Shown piece after piece: positions 9,080 to 19,562 of a stretch of 64,000 nucleotides of DNA (position 1 is the first letter of the stretch; each line of letters begins with the position of its first letter). Location: the NCBI GenBank assembly GCA_035295125.1, contig DATGJP010000120.1:124001-188000 (forward strand). The letters are read 5' to 3'. Origin of the DNA: JAICMB01 sp035295125 (GTDB lineage Bacteria > Acidobacteriota > Terriglobia > Bryobacterales > Bryobacteraceae). Below the pieces are notes generated by a model. It was not told the DNA's origin, ran no database searches, and was given only the letters and a program-made list of their open reading frames with translations. The position numbers and the translations under genes are program-made.

Positions 9080-9666
9080 GCCACCGCCACCTGTCCGAGT
9101 TCATCGCGCAGCAATTTGAGCGCCGTACGAACCCAAGTCTTAATCGTTCCGAGCGGCTGCTTCAATCGCTCGGCCATTTCGGTTTGCGAGAGTCCTTCAA
9201 AATACGCCAGTTCCAGAACCAGGCGCTGATTCGCCGTCAGGCGCTCGAAGGCGCTTCGCAGCGCCCGAACGCGGTCCAGATTCAGGATGTCGCTTTCGAA
9301 GCTGGCGAAGAACGCGGGCTGCTCGATCTTGTCCAACTCGAACGCGCTCTGCGCCATACGGCCGTCAACCGAGCGCAGATAGTCGATCGCCCGGTTCCGG
9401 GCAATGGTCAGGATCCACGGGCCCAAGGCGCCCTTTTCGTCGTCAAAAGCCTGTATGCGATTCCAGACTCTGAGGAATGTCTCCTGGACCAGGTCTTCTG
9501 CAACGCCGTCGTTCTTTACGACACGATAGATAAGGGCGTATGCGATCCGTCCGTAGCGGTCATACAGCTCCGCCATGGCGTCCGGGTCTCGTTTCTTGAG
9601 CCGGCGGACAAGTTCGGGGTCTTCCTTGACTTGTAATGCGACCGCGAGGAGGGGAAGAAAAAACAT
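9076..9666 (-). CDS. ECF-family RNA polymerase sigma factor
   Basis: About 196 residues with sigma region 2 (DPDAMAELYDRYGRIAYALIYR, then DLVQETFLRVW) and region 4 (ALRSAFERLTANQRLVLELAYFEGLSQTEMAERL), resembling the SigK-like ECF group that pairs with RskA anti-sigmas. The ATG at 9666 is preferred; a GTG four codons upstream (9678) is possible but lies inside one of two 13-bp direct repeats. Neither start has a clear ribosome binding site. The stop overlaps the anti-sigma gene by 4 nt. Targets cannot be read here; the flanking secreted protein gene at 9947 and the sigma operon itself are plausible. Confidence 0.92.
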   Translation of the reverse strand: MFFLPLLAVALQVKEDPELVRRLKKRDPDAMAELYDRYGRIAYALIYRVVKNDGVAEDLVQETFLRVWNRIQAFDDEKGALGPWILTIARNRAIDYLRSVDGRMAQSAFELDKIEQPAFFASFESDILNLDRVRALRSAFERLTANQRLVLELAYFEGLSQTEMAERLKQPLGTIKTWVRTALKLLRDELGQVAVA

Positions 9667-9698
9667 TGCGGGGCTCACTATATAGTTGCGCGGCTCAC
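9666..9698. promoter_or_regulatory. Direct repeat at the sigma gene start
   Basis: Two 13-bp copies (TTGCGGGGCTCAC at 9666-9678 and TTGCGCGGCTCAC at 9686-9698) differ at one base and are spaced exactly 20 bp, i.e. two helical turns. Between them is TATATA, which on the minus strand could be a -10 element. This looks like an operator over the sigma promoter; it is not a proven site. Confidence 0.35.
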
Positions 9699-9946
9699 AA
9701 CAGAATATACGGAAGGGCGTACCGATTGGATGGAAATGTGCTCGGGCCCGGCCTCTGGCGAATTATATCACTGTGAGCCGAACTTCCAACCAATTGCGCG
9801 TATCCAGAGGGCGGTCGCATGAATCCAAATACATGAGACCTTCGTATGGGTCTAGGGGAGAGAAGGGATTGAATTCGGTTGTACCGATTGCTACATTAGA
9901 TAAACAACCTTTCATGAAAGGTGTGTTCGCCCGCCTGAGGGCACAG

Positions 9947-10666
9947 ATGATACCCGTAACGCGCGCGCTGGCCATCATACTTCTGTTTGGGTTGGCTTGC
10001 AGGACGACCTTGGCCCTTGACGCAGACAATGCCGAACAGCAACAGGTCCTCGATAAATACCTGTCGGCATCGCAGGGGCAGGCACCCGCGATGCGAGGCG
10101 TCTCGATGGAAGTCGACATCGACGCACAGGTTCCTAAGCTAAAGAAACAAGGCAAGTTGCACGCCCTCCGCAATATCTCGAAGCTGGGCAAGATCACCTA
10201 CAATATCCTGGGGTTCAGCGGTGACAAAAGTGTTAAGACCGAAGTGATCGCCCGTTACCTGACGGCCGAGACGCAGGAGCAGACCGGCCCGGATGCTTCA
10301 GTTACGCCCACAAACTACAAGTTCAAGTACAAGGGCCTGGAGAACCGGGACGACCGGGATGTATATGTCTTCCATGTCACACCCAGGCGTAAGCAGGAGA
10401 GGCTGTTTAAGGGCGAGATCTGGATCGACGCCAAGAGCTACCTGATGGTGCGGGAGTCCGGCCGCTTTGTAAAGACGCCCTCTTTTATCATGAAGAAGGT
10501 CGATTTCGTGCTCACCTTTAATGTGGAGAACGGGTTGGCGATCCCGGAGAGCATGGAAAGCCGTGCGGATACACATATCTTCGGCCCGGTGGAGTTGAAG
10601 ATCAACTACACCCATTTCGCGCGGGAAAGCGACGAGGTCGCGACGTCCCAAAGCAGCAATCAGTAA
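9947..10666 (+). CDS. Secreted protein of unknown function, LolA/outer-membrane-sorting-like
   Basis: A 239-residue exported protein. From the ATG at 9947 (GAGGG 7 bases upstream) it begins with a signal peptide (VTRALAIILLFGLACRTTLA) followed by a beta-rich domain with the FKGEIWIDAKSYLMVRESGRF strand pattern. That pattern recalls the half-barrel fold of LolA/LolB/RseB proteins, where it binds lipid or lipoprotein. An alternative ATG at 9914 lacks a ribosome binding site. It lies 128 bp before hpnJ and opposite the ECF sigma operon, so it could belong to either lipid metabolism or the sigma regulon. The fold assignment is tentative. Confidence 0.6.
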   Translation: MIPVTRALAIILLFGLACRTTLALDADNAEQQQVLDKYLSASQGQAPAMRGVSMEVDIDAQVPKLKKQGKLHALRNISKLGKITYNILGFSGDKSVKTEVIARYLTAETQEQTGPDASVTPTNYKFKYKGLENRDDRDVYVFHVTPRRKQERLFKGEIWIDAKSYLMVRESGRFVKTPSFIMKKVDFVLTFNVENGLAIPESMESRADTHIFGPVELKINYTHFARESDEVATSQSSNQ

Positions 10667-10793
10667 CCGCTGACGGCGCGGAAGCCGCTGCTTAAGTCGA
10701 TAAACCGTCATTTGGAACCTTCCGGAAAGCTTTTCCCATTCGGATTGTTGTGGTTAAGGGCCGACGTGCCTTAAGCTGGAGAGGTATCCTTTC

Positions 10794-12263
10794 ATGCGAA
10801 CCCTATTCCTGAACCCGCCGTCCTTTGAAGGTTTCGACGGAGGCGCAGGGTCCCGGTGGCCCGCCTCGCGCGAGATCGAATCGTATTGGTACCCCGTGTG
10901 GCTCTGCTATCCGGCTGGGATGCTCCCCGACAGCAAAGTTCTCGACGCACCGCCGCACAAAGTATCGATCGAACAAACGGTGGCGATGGCCAGTGACTTC
11001 GAGTTACTGGTGCTGTTCACCTCAACGCCGGGTTTCGATGTCGACGTCAAAATCGCCGGCATGATGAAGGACGTCAACCCGAAGATGAAGGTGGCGTTCG
11101 TCGGACCGCCGGTCACGATCGAACCGGACAAATCGCTCGAAGCGTCCTCGGCAATCGATTTCGTGGTGCGGCGGGAGTTCGACTACCAGATTGCAAAGTT
11201 CGCAAGCGGCGTTCCGCTATCCGAGCTGCCTGGCGTCAGTTATCGCAAGGACGGCACGGTGGTTCACAACCCCGAGGGTGGCGTGATCGAGAACCTCGAC
11301 GAGCTCCCCTGGGTCACCAAGGTCTATAAGCGCGACCTCGACTTCCGCCGTTACAACGTACCGTTCCTGCTCAATCCGTTTATTTCGTTTTACACAACGC
11401 GCGGATGCCCGGCGATGTGCACCTTCTGCCTGTGGCCGCAAACTCACTCGGGTCACCGCTGGCGTCTGCGGTCGAGCGATGATGTCGTGAACGAATGCCG
11501 CTACGTGCTGGAAAACTTTCCGGGACTGAAAGAGATCTTCTTCGACGACGACACCTTCAATTACAAGAAGGATCGTACGCTGGAGCTTTGTGCCAAGCTC
11601 AAGAAGCTGAATTTTACGTGGAGCTGCACCTCGCGCGTCACTACCGACGGAGAGACGCTGCGGGCCATGAAGGACGCGGGATGCCGGCTCATGATTGTCG
11701 GCTACGAATCGGGTGACGCCCAGATCCTGAAGAACATCAAGAAGGGCGCCACCATCGAAATGGCGAAGCGGTTTACCACCGAGGCGCACAAAGTAGGCCT
11801 GACGATTCACGGCGATTTCATCGTGGGGCTGCCCGGCGAAACGCGCGAAACACTGCGCAAGACCATCGATTTCGCGAAGTCACTGAACGTGGAGACCATT
11901 CAGGTTTCGCTCGGCCACGCCTATCCTGGCACTGAGTTTTACGATTACGCCCAGAAGAGTGCATTCGTGACGATTCAAGGCATGCACGACGGCGCCGGTC
12001 ACCAATTGCCCAATGTGGTTTACGATCACCTGGATCGTGCCGAACTGGTCGACTGGGTGGAGCGCTTCTACGGCGAATACTACTTCCGTCCCAAGGCCGC
12101 CTGGCGTGTGATCAAGAAGGCCGTACAAAACAACGACGTGCCGCGTTTGTACAAGGAAGCCCGCGAGTATCTTTCGCTGCGTTCGAAGCGCAAGCAGTTC
12201 GTGCGCGACAGCAAGCGGGCCGCGATCACCGCTGCCCAGAGCTCGGCGACTTCCGGAGACTAA
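10794..12263 (+). CDS. hpnJ: HpnJ, hopanoid-associated radical SAM enzyme
   Basis: A 489-residue cobalamin-binding-type radical SAM enzyme. Its N-terminus (MRTLFLNPPSFEGFDGG) and the ESYWYPVWLCYPAGMLP stretch closely match HpnJ, which acts in formation of the cyclitol ether head group of bacteriohopanetetrol. The B12-binding-like domain spans roughly residues 1-150. The radical SAM core follows with the iron-sulfur cysteines Cys205, Cys209 and Cys212 (TTRGCPAMCTFC), then a C-terminal tail. GGAGAGG lies upstream of the ATG. It begins an operon whose next genes follow within 5 nt or overlap. The family name is strong; the exact reaction rests on family knowledge. Confidence 0.9.
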   Translation: MRTLFLNPPSFEGFDGGAGSRWPASREIESYWYPVWLCYPAGMLPDSKVLDAPPHKVSIEQTVAMASDFELLVLFTSTPGFDVDVKIAGMMKDVNPKMKVAFVGPPVTIEPDKSLEASSAIDFVVRREFDYQIAKFASGVPLSELPGVSYRKDGTVVHNPEGGVIENLDELPWVTKVYKRDLDFRRYNVPFLLNPFISFYTTRGCPAMCTFCLWPQTHSGHRWRLRSSDDVVNECRYVLENFPGLKEIFFDDDTFNYKKDRTLELCAKLKKLNFTWSCTSRVTTDGETLRAMKDAGCRLMIVGYESGDAQILKNIKKGATIEMAKRFTTEAHKVGLTIHGDFIVGLPGETRETLRKTIDFAKSLNVETIQVSLGHAYPGTEFYDYAQKSAFVTIQGMHDGAGHQLPNVVYDHLDRAELVDWVERFYGEYYFRPKAAWRVIKKAVQNNDVPRLYKEAREYLSLRSKRKQFVRDSKRAAITAAQSSATSGD

Positions 12264-12268
12264 CCGTT

Positions 12269-12676
12269 TTGGAACGGCTGCACTTCAAGACCCGCCTCTT
12301 CACGGGAATTGTAGTCATTACGAACGTCCTCGGGAACTTCTCATTGACCGTCGGGATGAAGCGGGTAGGGGAATTATCGCTTTCTCCGCTGATGTTCCTG
12401 AAGGCTATGGCCACGCCGTGGGTGGCTCTCGGGATCTCGCTGCTGATTCTGTGGCTGCTATCGCGAATGGCGCTGCTGAGTTGGGCGGACTTGAGCTATG
12501 TATTGCCGACCACCTCGGCCGGCTACGTGATTACCGCGATCATCGGGAAGTACTTCTTTGCGGAGCAAATCTCCTGGCAGCGCTGGCTCGGCACACTGCT
12601 GATCGTTGCGGGAATAACGCTGGTCGGGCTCACCCATCCCCGAACGAGCGCCGCGGCTGTCACCGAAGCGCTATGA
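12269..12676 (+). CDS. Small EamA/SMR-type four-helix membrane transporter, subunit 1
   Basis: A 135-residue protein with four predicted helices, starting at a TTG five bases after hpnJ. Helices are at about residues 11-29 (FTGIVVITNVLGNFSLTVG), 45-66, 75-92 (YVLPTTSAGYVITAII) and 103-120 (WLGTLLIVAGITLVGL). The size and topology are those of half-size drug/metabolite transporters such as ArnE/ArnF, which work as pairs to flip polyprenyl-linked sugars. Its stop overlaps the start of a second such gene (ATGA). Placement between hpnJ and hpnI suggests a role in moving a hopanoid lipid; that is inference. Confidence 0.8.
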   Translation: MERLHFKTRLFTGIVVITNVLGNFSLTVGMKRVGELSLSPLMFLKAMATPWVALGISLLILWLLSRMALLSWADLSYVLPTTSAGYVITAIIGKYFFAEQISWQRWLGTLLIVAGITLVGLTHPRTSAAAVTEAL

Positions 12677-13041
12677 TCCAGTGGCTCCTGGTCGGAATCA
12701 TCGTCGGCAGCACAGTGTGCGGCGACGTGTTGCAGACGATCGAGATGAAGCGCGCCGGCGAGGTGCAGGATTTCCGTCCCCACAAGCTCGGCAGCAAATT
12801 CGCTGAGCTGATGCGGCGGCCTTACCTGGTCTTGGCCATTGCCTGCATGGCGCTGTCATTCTTTGCCTTCATGAAACTGCTGTCGGTGGCGGATTTGAGT
12901 TTTGCGGTGCCGGCGACAGCGGGAAGTTTCGTGCTGGAGACGATTCTGGCGCGCGTCCTGCTGAAGGAAGCCGTCGACCTGCGGCGTTGGACCGGCGCCT
13001 GCCTGATTGCTTTCGGTGTGGCGTTGCTCGCCGTGAAGTGA
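12673..13041 (+). CDS. Small EamA/SMR-type four-helix membrane transporter, subunit 2
   Basis: A 122-residue partner of the preceding gene, beginning at the ATG that overlaps its stop. Four helices: IQWLLVGIIVGSTVCGDVL, YLVLAIACMALSFFAFMKL, the FAVPATAGSFVLETILARV segment, and WTGACLIAFGVALLAV. Conserved DMT features shared with its partner are GDVLQTIEMKRAGE (compare GNFSLTVGMKRVGE) and ADLSFAVPAT (compare ADLSYVLPTT), so the two are paralogues and probably form a heterodimer. Its stop overlaps the GTG start of hpnI. An in-frame extension upstream of 12673 only reads through the first subunit in another frame and is discarded. Confidence 0.8.
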   Translation: MIQWLLVGIIVGSTVCGDVLQTIEMKRAGEVQDFRPHKLGSKFAELMRRPYLVLAIACMALSFFAFMKLLSVADLSFAVPATAGSFVLETILARVLLKEAVDLRRWTGACLIAFGVALLAVK

Positions 13042-14126
13042 TCTGGCTTCTTGCGGCTGTTTGCGCCGTCGCAGCAATTTATCAGCTTCTTGCGATTGCC
13101 GGCTGTCTGTGGCATCTCTGGCGGCGACACCCGGCGGCCAGCCAATTCCCTCCCATCTCAGTGCTGAAGCCCGTCTACCGGCCGGGTCCTGAATTGCCTG
13201 GTGCTGTTCGCTCCCATGTGGAACAGGACTATCCGGAGTTCGAGGTGCTTCTGGGCGCGCGCGGGATTGTGCCCGAGGTGCCTGGCGCACGGGTAATCGT
13301 GACTCACACCGAAACGCCGAATCGCAAGGTCGGCACCCTGGTCGATCTCGTGGCCGAAGCCCGGCATTCGATCGTTGTAGTGAACGACGCTGACATTCGC
13401 GTCCCGGCCGGCTATCTGCGCGTGATCGCCGCCGAGCTGGAGCCGCCCGAAGTCGGACTCGTGACGTGCCTGTATCGAGCGGAGGCTCGAACATTCGCAG
13501 GAAGATGGGAGGCACTAGGGATCGCGACCGATTTTGCCCCCAGCACGCTGGTTGCGCCGTTCGTTGGCGTATCGGAATTCGGGCTGGGTGCGACCCTGGC
13601 TTTTCGCCGCGTCGATCTGGAGCGGATCGGTGGCTATGGCGCCGTGGGGGACTATCTCGCCGACGATTACCAGCTCGGAGCGAAATTACACGCTCTCGGG
13701 CGCAGGAATGTTATCGCAAGAGTGGTGGTGAGCACGAGCCTGGGCGCTCCTTCGTGGAAGGATGTCTGGCGGCACCAGGTCCGCTGGGCGCGGACGGTGC
13801 GGTTGTCGAGCGGCGGCTACATCGGATTGCCTGTGACTTTCGCGACCTTTTGGGCGGCTGTCGCTGCCGCGTTTGGGGCGTGGTGGCTGGCGGCGCCATT
13901 GCTGGCCGTCCGATTCGCGATGGCGCTAACCGCGGGATGGGGGGTGTTGCGTTGTCCCGAGGCGTTACGACTCGCGCTGCTCATTCCGTTCCGGGATCTG
14001 TATGCCGCCGCAGTCTGGGCCGCCGCTCTCGGGGGGAACACGGTGGAGTGGGCAGGCGAGATCCTCGAACTGGACAAACAGGGACGCATCGTCGGGCGGC
14101 GGGTTTCGCCTCTGCGTTCTCGGTGA
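13038..14126 (+). CDS. hpnI: HpnI, hopanoid-associated glycosyltransferase
   Basis: A 362-residue membrane glycosyltransferase of the GT2/GT21 type (ceramide-glucosyltransferase-like). It has an N-terminal membrane helix (VIWLLAAVCAVAAIYQLLAIAG), the FPPISVLKPVYRPGPEL start of the catalytic domain, a DxD-like NDADIRVP, DYLADDYQLG and the acceptor-site motif RHQVRWARTVR, then several C-terminal helices. HpnI enzymes add an N-acetylhexosamine to bacteriohopanetetrol on the way to the cyclitol ether made with HpnK and HpnJ. The start is the GTG at 13038 overlapping the previous stop. No hpnK deacetylase gene is seen in the window. Confidence 0.88.
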   Translation: MIWLLAAVCAVAAIYQLLAIAGCLWHLWRRHPAASQFPPISVLKPVYRPGPELPGAVRSHVEQDYPEFEVLLGARGIVPEVPGARVIVTHTETPNRKVGTLVDLVAEARHSIVVVNDADIRVPAGYLRVIAAELEPPEVGLVTCLYRAEARTFAGRWEALGIATDFAPSTLVAPFVGVSEFGLGATLAFRRVDLERIGGYGAVGDYLADDYQLGAKLHALGRRNVIARVVVSTSLGAPSWKDVWRHQVRWARTVRLSSGGYIGLPVTFATFWAAVAAAFGAWWLAAPLLAVRFAMALTAGWGVLRCPEALRLALLIPFRDLYAAAVWAAALGGNTVEWAGEILELDKQGRIVGRRVSPLRSR

Positions 14127-14231
14127 CGTCCAAAACCAGCAGGTACCTGAAAAAGCGAACCAGGGAACTTCGTCCGCGATCCGCGCGTATCTACTACCTA
14201 CGGAAGGTGTTTTTGATAAGGCGGACACTTA

Positions 14232-16763
<2,532 letters not shown>

Positions 16764-17110
16764 TGCGGGCAGTATGTAGAAGAATAAATCTCTGAAGTGA
16801 GGCTCCTTCGCAAGAACTTGCGCTCACTCCTGCCCTTGAGTACGGCAGGAATGCCGGGTCGCACTTGTTTAATCACCCGAAGAAGGCTGTCCGGCACGCA
16901 CTAGTCGTTGGCAGTTTGGCTTCACATTCTGATCGAAAACGTTGAACGAGGTCAAGCGCACCCTCGTCGCTTAATCAGTCTGTGGCCGATATGGTCTTTT
17001 GATCATAATTTGAGATTTTTGGTAGTCTCCAAAGGCCGGCAACTTCTGCGTCACTTTTCCACATCCTGTTCTGTAACTCAGTTGTCGTATGGTCCTGGTA
17101 GGCTGTTCCC
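16764..17110. other. Intergenic region, 347 bp
   Basis: No gene recognised on either strand. It contains a short inverted repeat (CGCAAG AA CTTGCG near 16806) and an AT-richer stretch near 16999-17026 that could hold the promoter of the following gene. No tRNA or known RNA fold was recognised. Confidence 0.5.
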
Positions 17111-19561
17111 ATGGCGCCTTCGAAAAGGTTCGCACTATTCTTCGCGGCGGTTTCACTCGTCTGCGCGCAGGAAAAACCACATCCGATTACGGGAGGTTTT
17201 GCACTGCCGAACGGCTGGCGGCTCACGCCGCTCGGAAAGTCTATTCCAACTGAGGACCTCGTGCTCGATACCGTATCCGCTCCCGATGGGCGGGCGATCA
17301 TTGCGGTTCACGCCGGTTATAACCACCATGGCCTGCTGGTGATCGATGCCAAGACCTCCGAGCCGACGCAACGGATCGCGCTGGATACCGCCTGGCATGG
17401 CCTGGCGTGGAGCCCCGATGGGACGAAGCTGTATGTCTCGGGCGGCAATGCTACCGGTAAACGGACTCGTAGCCGCGCGCCCATTTATGTTTTCGACTAT
17501 CGCGATGGCCGGCTTTCGCCGAAACCGGCGGGCACGCTCGAAGAGACCATGGACATGGGTCAGCTCTACTGGTCCGGCATGGCGCACCACCCCAGAAAGA
17601 ACCTGCTCTTTGCAGCGAACCTGGGGGTTGGCGGCGCGCAGGGGTCGGTCACCGTGTTCGATACTTCGACCGGTAAAATGCTGCGGCGCATCGGAGTTGA
17701 GGTGAATCCGTATGGGCTCGCAATGAACGCCGACGGCTCGCGGCTCTACGTGTCAAACTGGGCAAGCCAGTCGGTAAGCGTCATCGACACCGACTCGATG
17801 CAGGTGGTCGGCACCATCGCAGTTGGCCCAAATCCTAACGCTCTGGAGATGGGGCGTGACGGGCGATTGTACGTTGCGTGCGCCAACGACAATAGCGTGC
17901 ACGTGGTGGACACCAAACAGCGCCGGGTTGTCGAACGGATCTCGACGGCATTGACGCCGCGTTCTCCGGAAGGCTCGACGCCGAACGCCCTGCTGGTGGA
18001 CACGGCGCATCAGAGGCTCTTCGTGGCCAATGCCGACAACAACAACGTTGCGGTGATCAGTATCAAGGAACCCGGTGAGAGCAAGGTGCTTGGGTTTATG
18101 CCGACCGGCTGGTACCCCTCAGCACTTGCGCTGGCAAACGGTGGGCGCACGCTGTACGTCGGCAATAGCAAGGGCCAGGCTTCTCACTCAGACATTTTCG
18201 GACCGTCGAGCCCGCTGGCTCCTGGGGCTGGCGACGAGGACGGGAAAGGGAGCATCAAAACGCTGCAGAAGGGCGACGTCGAGATGATCGATATTGCGAA
18301 TCTTGACAAAGAAATCGCGGGCTGGACCAGGCAGGTTTACGCTAACACACCATACCGCGATGAACAACTCGCAGAAGCAGCCGCTAAGCCTGTGGAGTCG
18401 ATTATCCCGCGTGAGGTCGGGGTGGGATCGCCGATCCATCACGTAATCTACATCATCAAGGAGAATCGGACTTACGACCAGGTGTTCGGCGATGAATCGC
18501 GCGGCGATGGCGATTCGCGGCTTGCCATATTCGGGCGTAAGGTCACACCGAATCAGCACGCGATGGCCGAAAGCTTCGTGCTTTTCGACAACCTCTACTG
18601 CGATGGTGAGGTTAGCGAAGACGGACACTCCTGGTCGAATTCGGCCTACGCTACGGATTACAACGAAAAAACCTGGCCGGCGAACTATGGCGGACAGGCC
18701 GTGGCTCCCGGTCATACCGCGGCATGGGTTCCTTCGGGCGGCACGCTCTGGGATCTGGCCAAGCGCAAGGGCCTGACGTACCGAAGCTATGGCGAATATG
18801 TGATCCGCGCGAGCGAGGGCGAGCCGATGAGCGCATCCCCGGTTGCCGGCGTGCTTACGGGACACGTTTCGCCCGGTTACAAACGCGGAAATGTCCGCGA
18901 TACCGACAATGTGAAGGTGTTCATCCGCGAGTTTGACGAATATGAGAAGCATTTCGAGGATACCGACCCGGCGCAGCGCCTGCCCAACGTCATCGTGATG
19001 AGCATGCCGGAAAACCATACCCGCGGCACCGCGCCCGGGGCGTACACTCCGGTCGCCATGGTGGCCAACAACGACCTCGCGGTGGGTATGCTGGTGGAGC
19101 GCGTGACGCACAGCAAGTACTGGCCGGAGACGGCGATTTTCATCATCGAGGACGACGCCCAGGACGGGCCGGATCATGTCGACGAGCACCGCACGGCGGC
19201 GCTCGCCATCAGCCCTTACATCCGACGCGAAATCGTAGATTCAACGCTGTATACCACCAGTTCGATGCTGCGCACGATCGAGCTGCTGTTGGGGCTTCCG
19301 CCGATGAGCCAATATGATGCGGCTGCGACCCCGATGTACAAAGCATTTGGCTTGAAATCGGACCCAACTCCTTTTACGCTCCGACCCGCGGAAGTGGACT
19401 TGAACGCGAAGAACACGCCGAAATCGTACGGCGCGCGCGCCTCGAGCCGGATGGATTTCTCCGACGTGGATCGGGCGCCGGCACAAAAGCTCAATGAAAT
19501 CATCTGGAAGAGCGTGATGGGAGCCGATTCTCCGCTGCCCCCGCCTGTGCGACGCTATTAG
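17111..19561 (+). CDS. YncE-type beta-propeller fused to alkaline-phosphatase-like phosphoesterase
   Basis: An 816-residue secreted two-domain protein. A signal peptide (FALFFAAVSLVCAQ) is followed by a YVTN-type propeller (about 40-330; repeats such as LYVSNWASQSVSVIDTDSMQVVGTI and LFVANADNNNVAVISI). The phosphoesterase domain begins at IHHVIYIIKENRTYDQVFGD (about residue 440), contains NLYCDGEVSEDGHSWSN, and ends with FIIEDDAQDGPDHVDEHR, which supplies metal ligands. This is the recurrent YncE/phosphatase fusion of Acidobacteriota and relatives. It may release phosphate from organic phosphoesters or phospholipids; the substrate is not known. The next gene starts one base after its stop. Confidence 0.85.
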   Translation: MAPSKRFALFFAAVSLVCAQEKPHPITGGFALPNGWRLTPLGKSIPTEDLVLDTVSAPDGRAIIAVHAGYNHHGLLVIDAKTSEPTQRIALDTAWHGLAWSPDGTKLYVSGGNATGKRTRSRAPIYVFDYRDGRLSPKPAGTLEETMDMGQLYWSGMAHHPRKNLLFAANLGVGGAQGSVTVFDTSTGKMLRRIGVEVNPYGLAMNADGSRLYVSNWASQSVSVIDTDSMQVVGTIAVGPNPNALEMGRDGRLYVACANDNSVHVVDTKQRRVVERISTALTPRSPEGSTPNALLVDTAHQRLFVANADNNNVAVISIKEPGESKVLGFMPTGWYPSALALANGGRTLYVGNSKGQASHSDIFGPSSPLAPGAGDEDGKGSIKTLQKGDVEMIDIANLDKEIAGWTRQVYANTPYRDEQLAEAAAKPVESIIPREVGVGSPIHHVIYIIKENRTYDQVFGDESRGDGDSRLAIFGRKVTPNQHAMAESFVLFDNLYCDGEVSEDGHSWSNSAYATDYNEKTWPANYGGQAVAPGHTAAWVPSGGTLWDLAKRKGLTYRSYGEYVIRASEGEPMSASPVAGVLTGHVSPGYKRGNVRDTDNVKVFIREFDEYEKHFEDTDPAQRLPNVIVMSMPENHTRGTAPGAYTPVAMVANNDLAVGMLVERVTHSKYWPETAIFIIEDDAQDGPDHVDEHRTAALAISPYIRREIVDSTLYTTSSMLRTIELLLGLPPMSQYDAAATPMYKAFGLKSDPTPFTLRPAEVDLNAKNTPKSYGARASSRMDFSDVDRAPAQKLNEIIWKSVMGADSPLPPPVRRY

Positions 19562-19562
19562 T

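Noticed and set aside
12418..12672. N-terminal extension of the second small transporter
   Set aside because: It runs through the first transporter gene in another frame; the ATG overlapping the previous stop gives a standard four-helix protein.
16806..16880. Possible tRNA or small RNA in the 347-bp gap
   Set aside because: Short inverted repeats are present but no cloverleaf, T-loop consensus or promoter-terminator pair can be formed.
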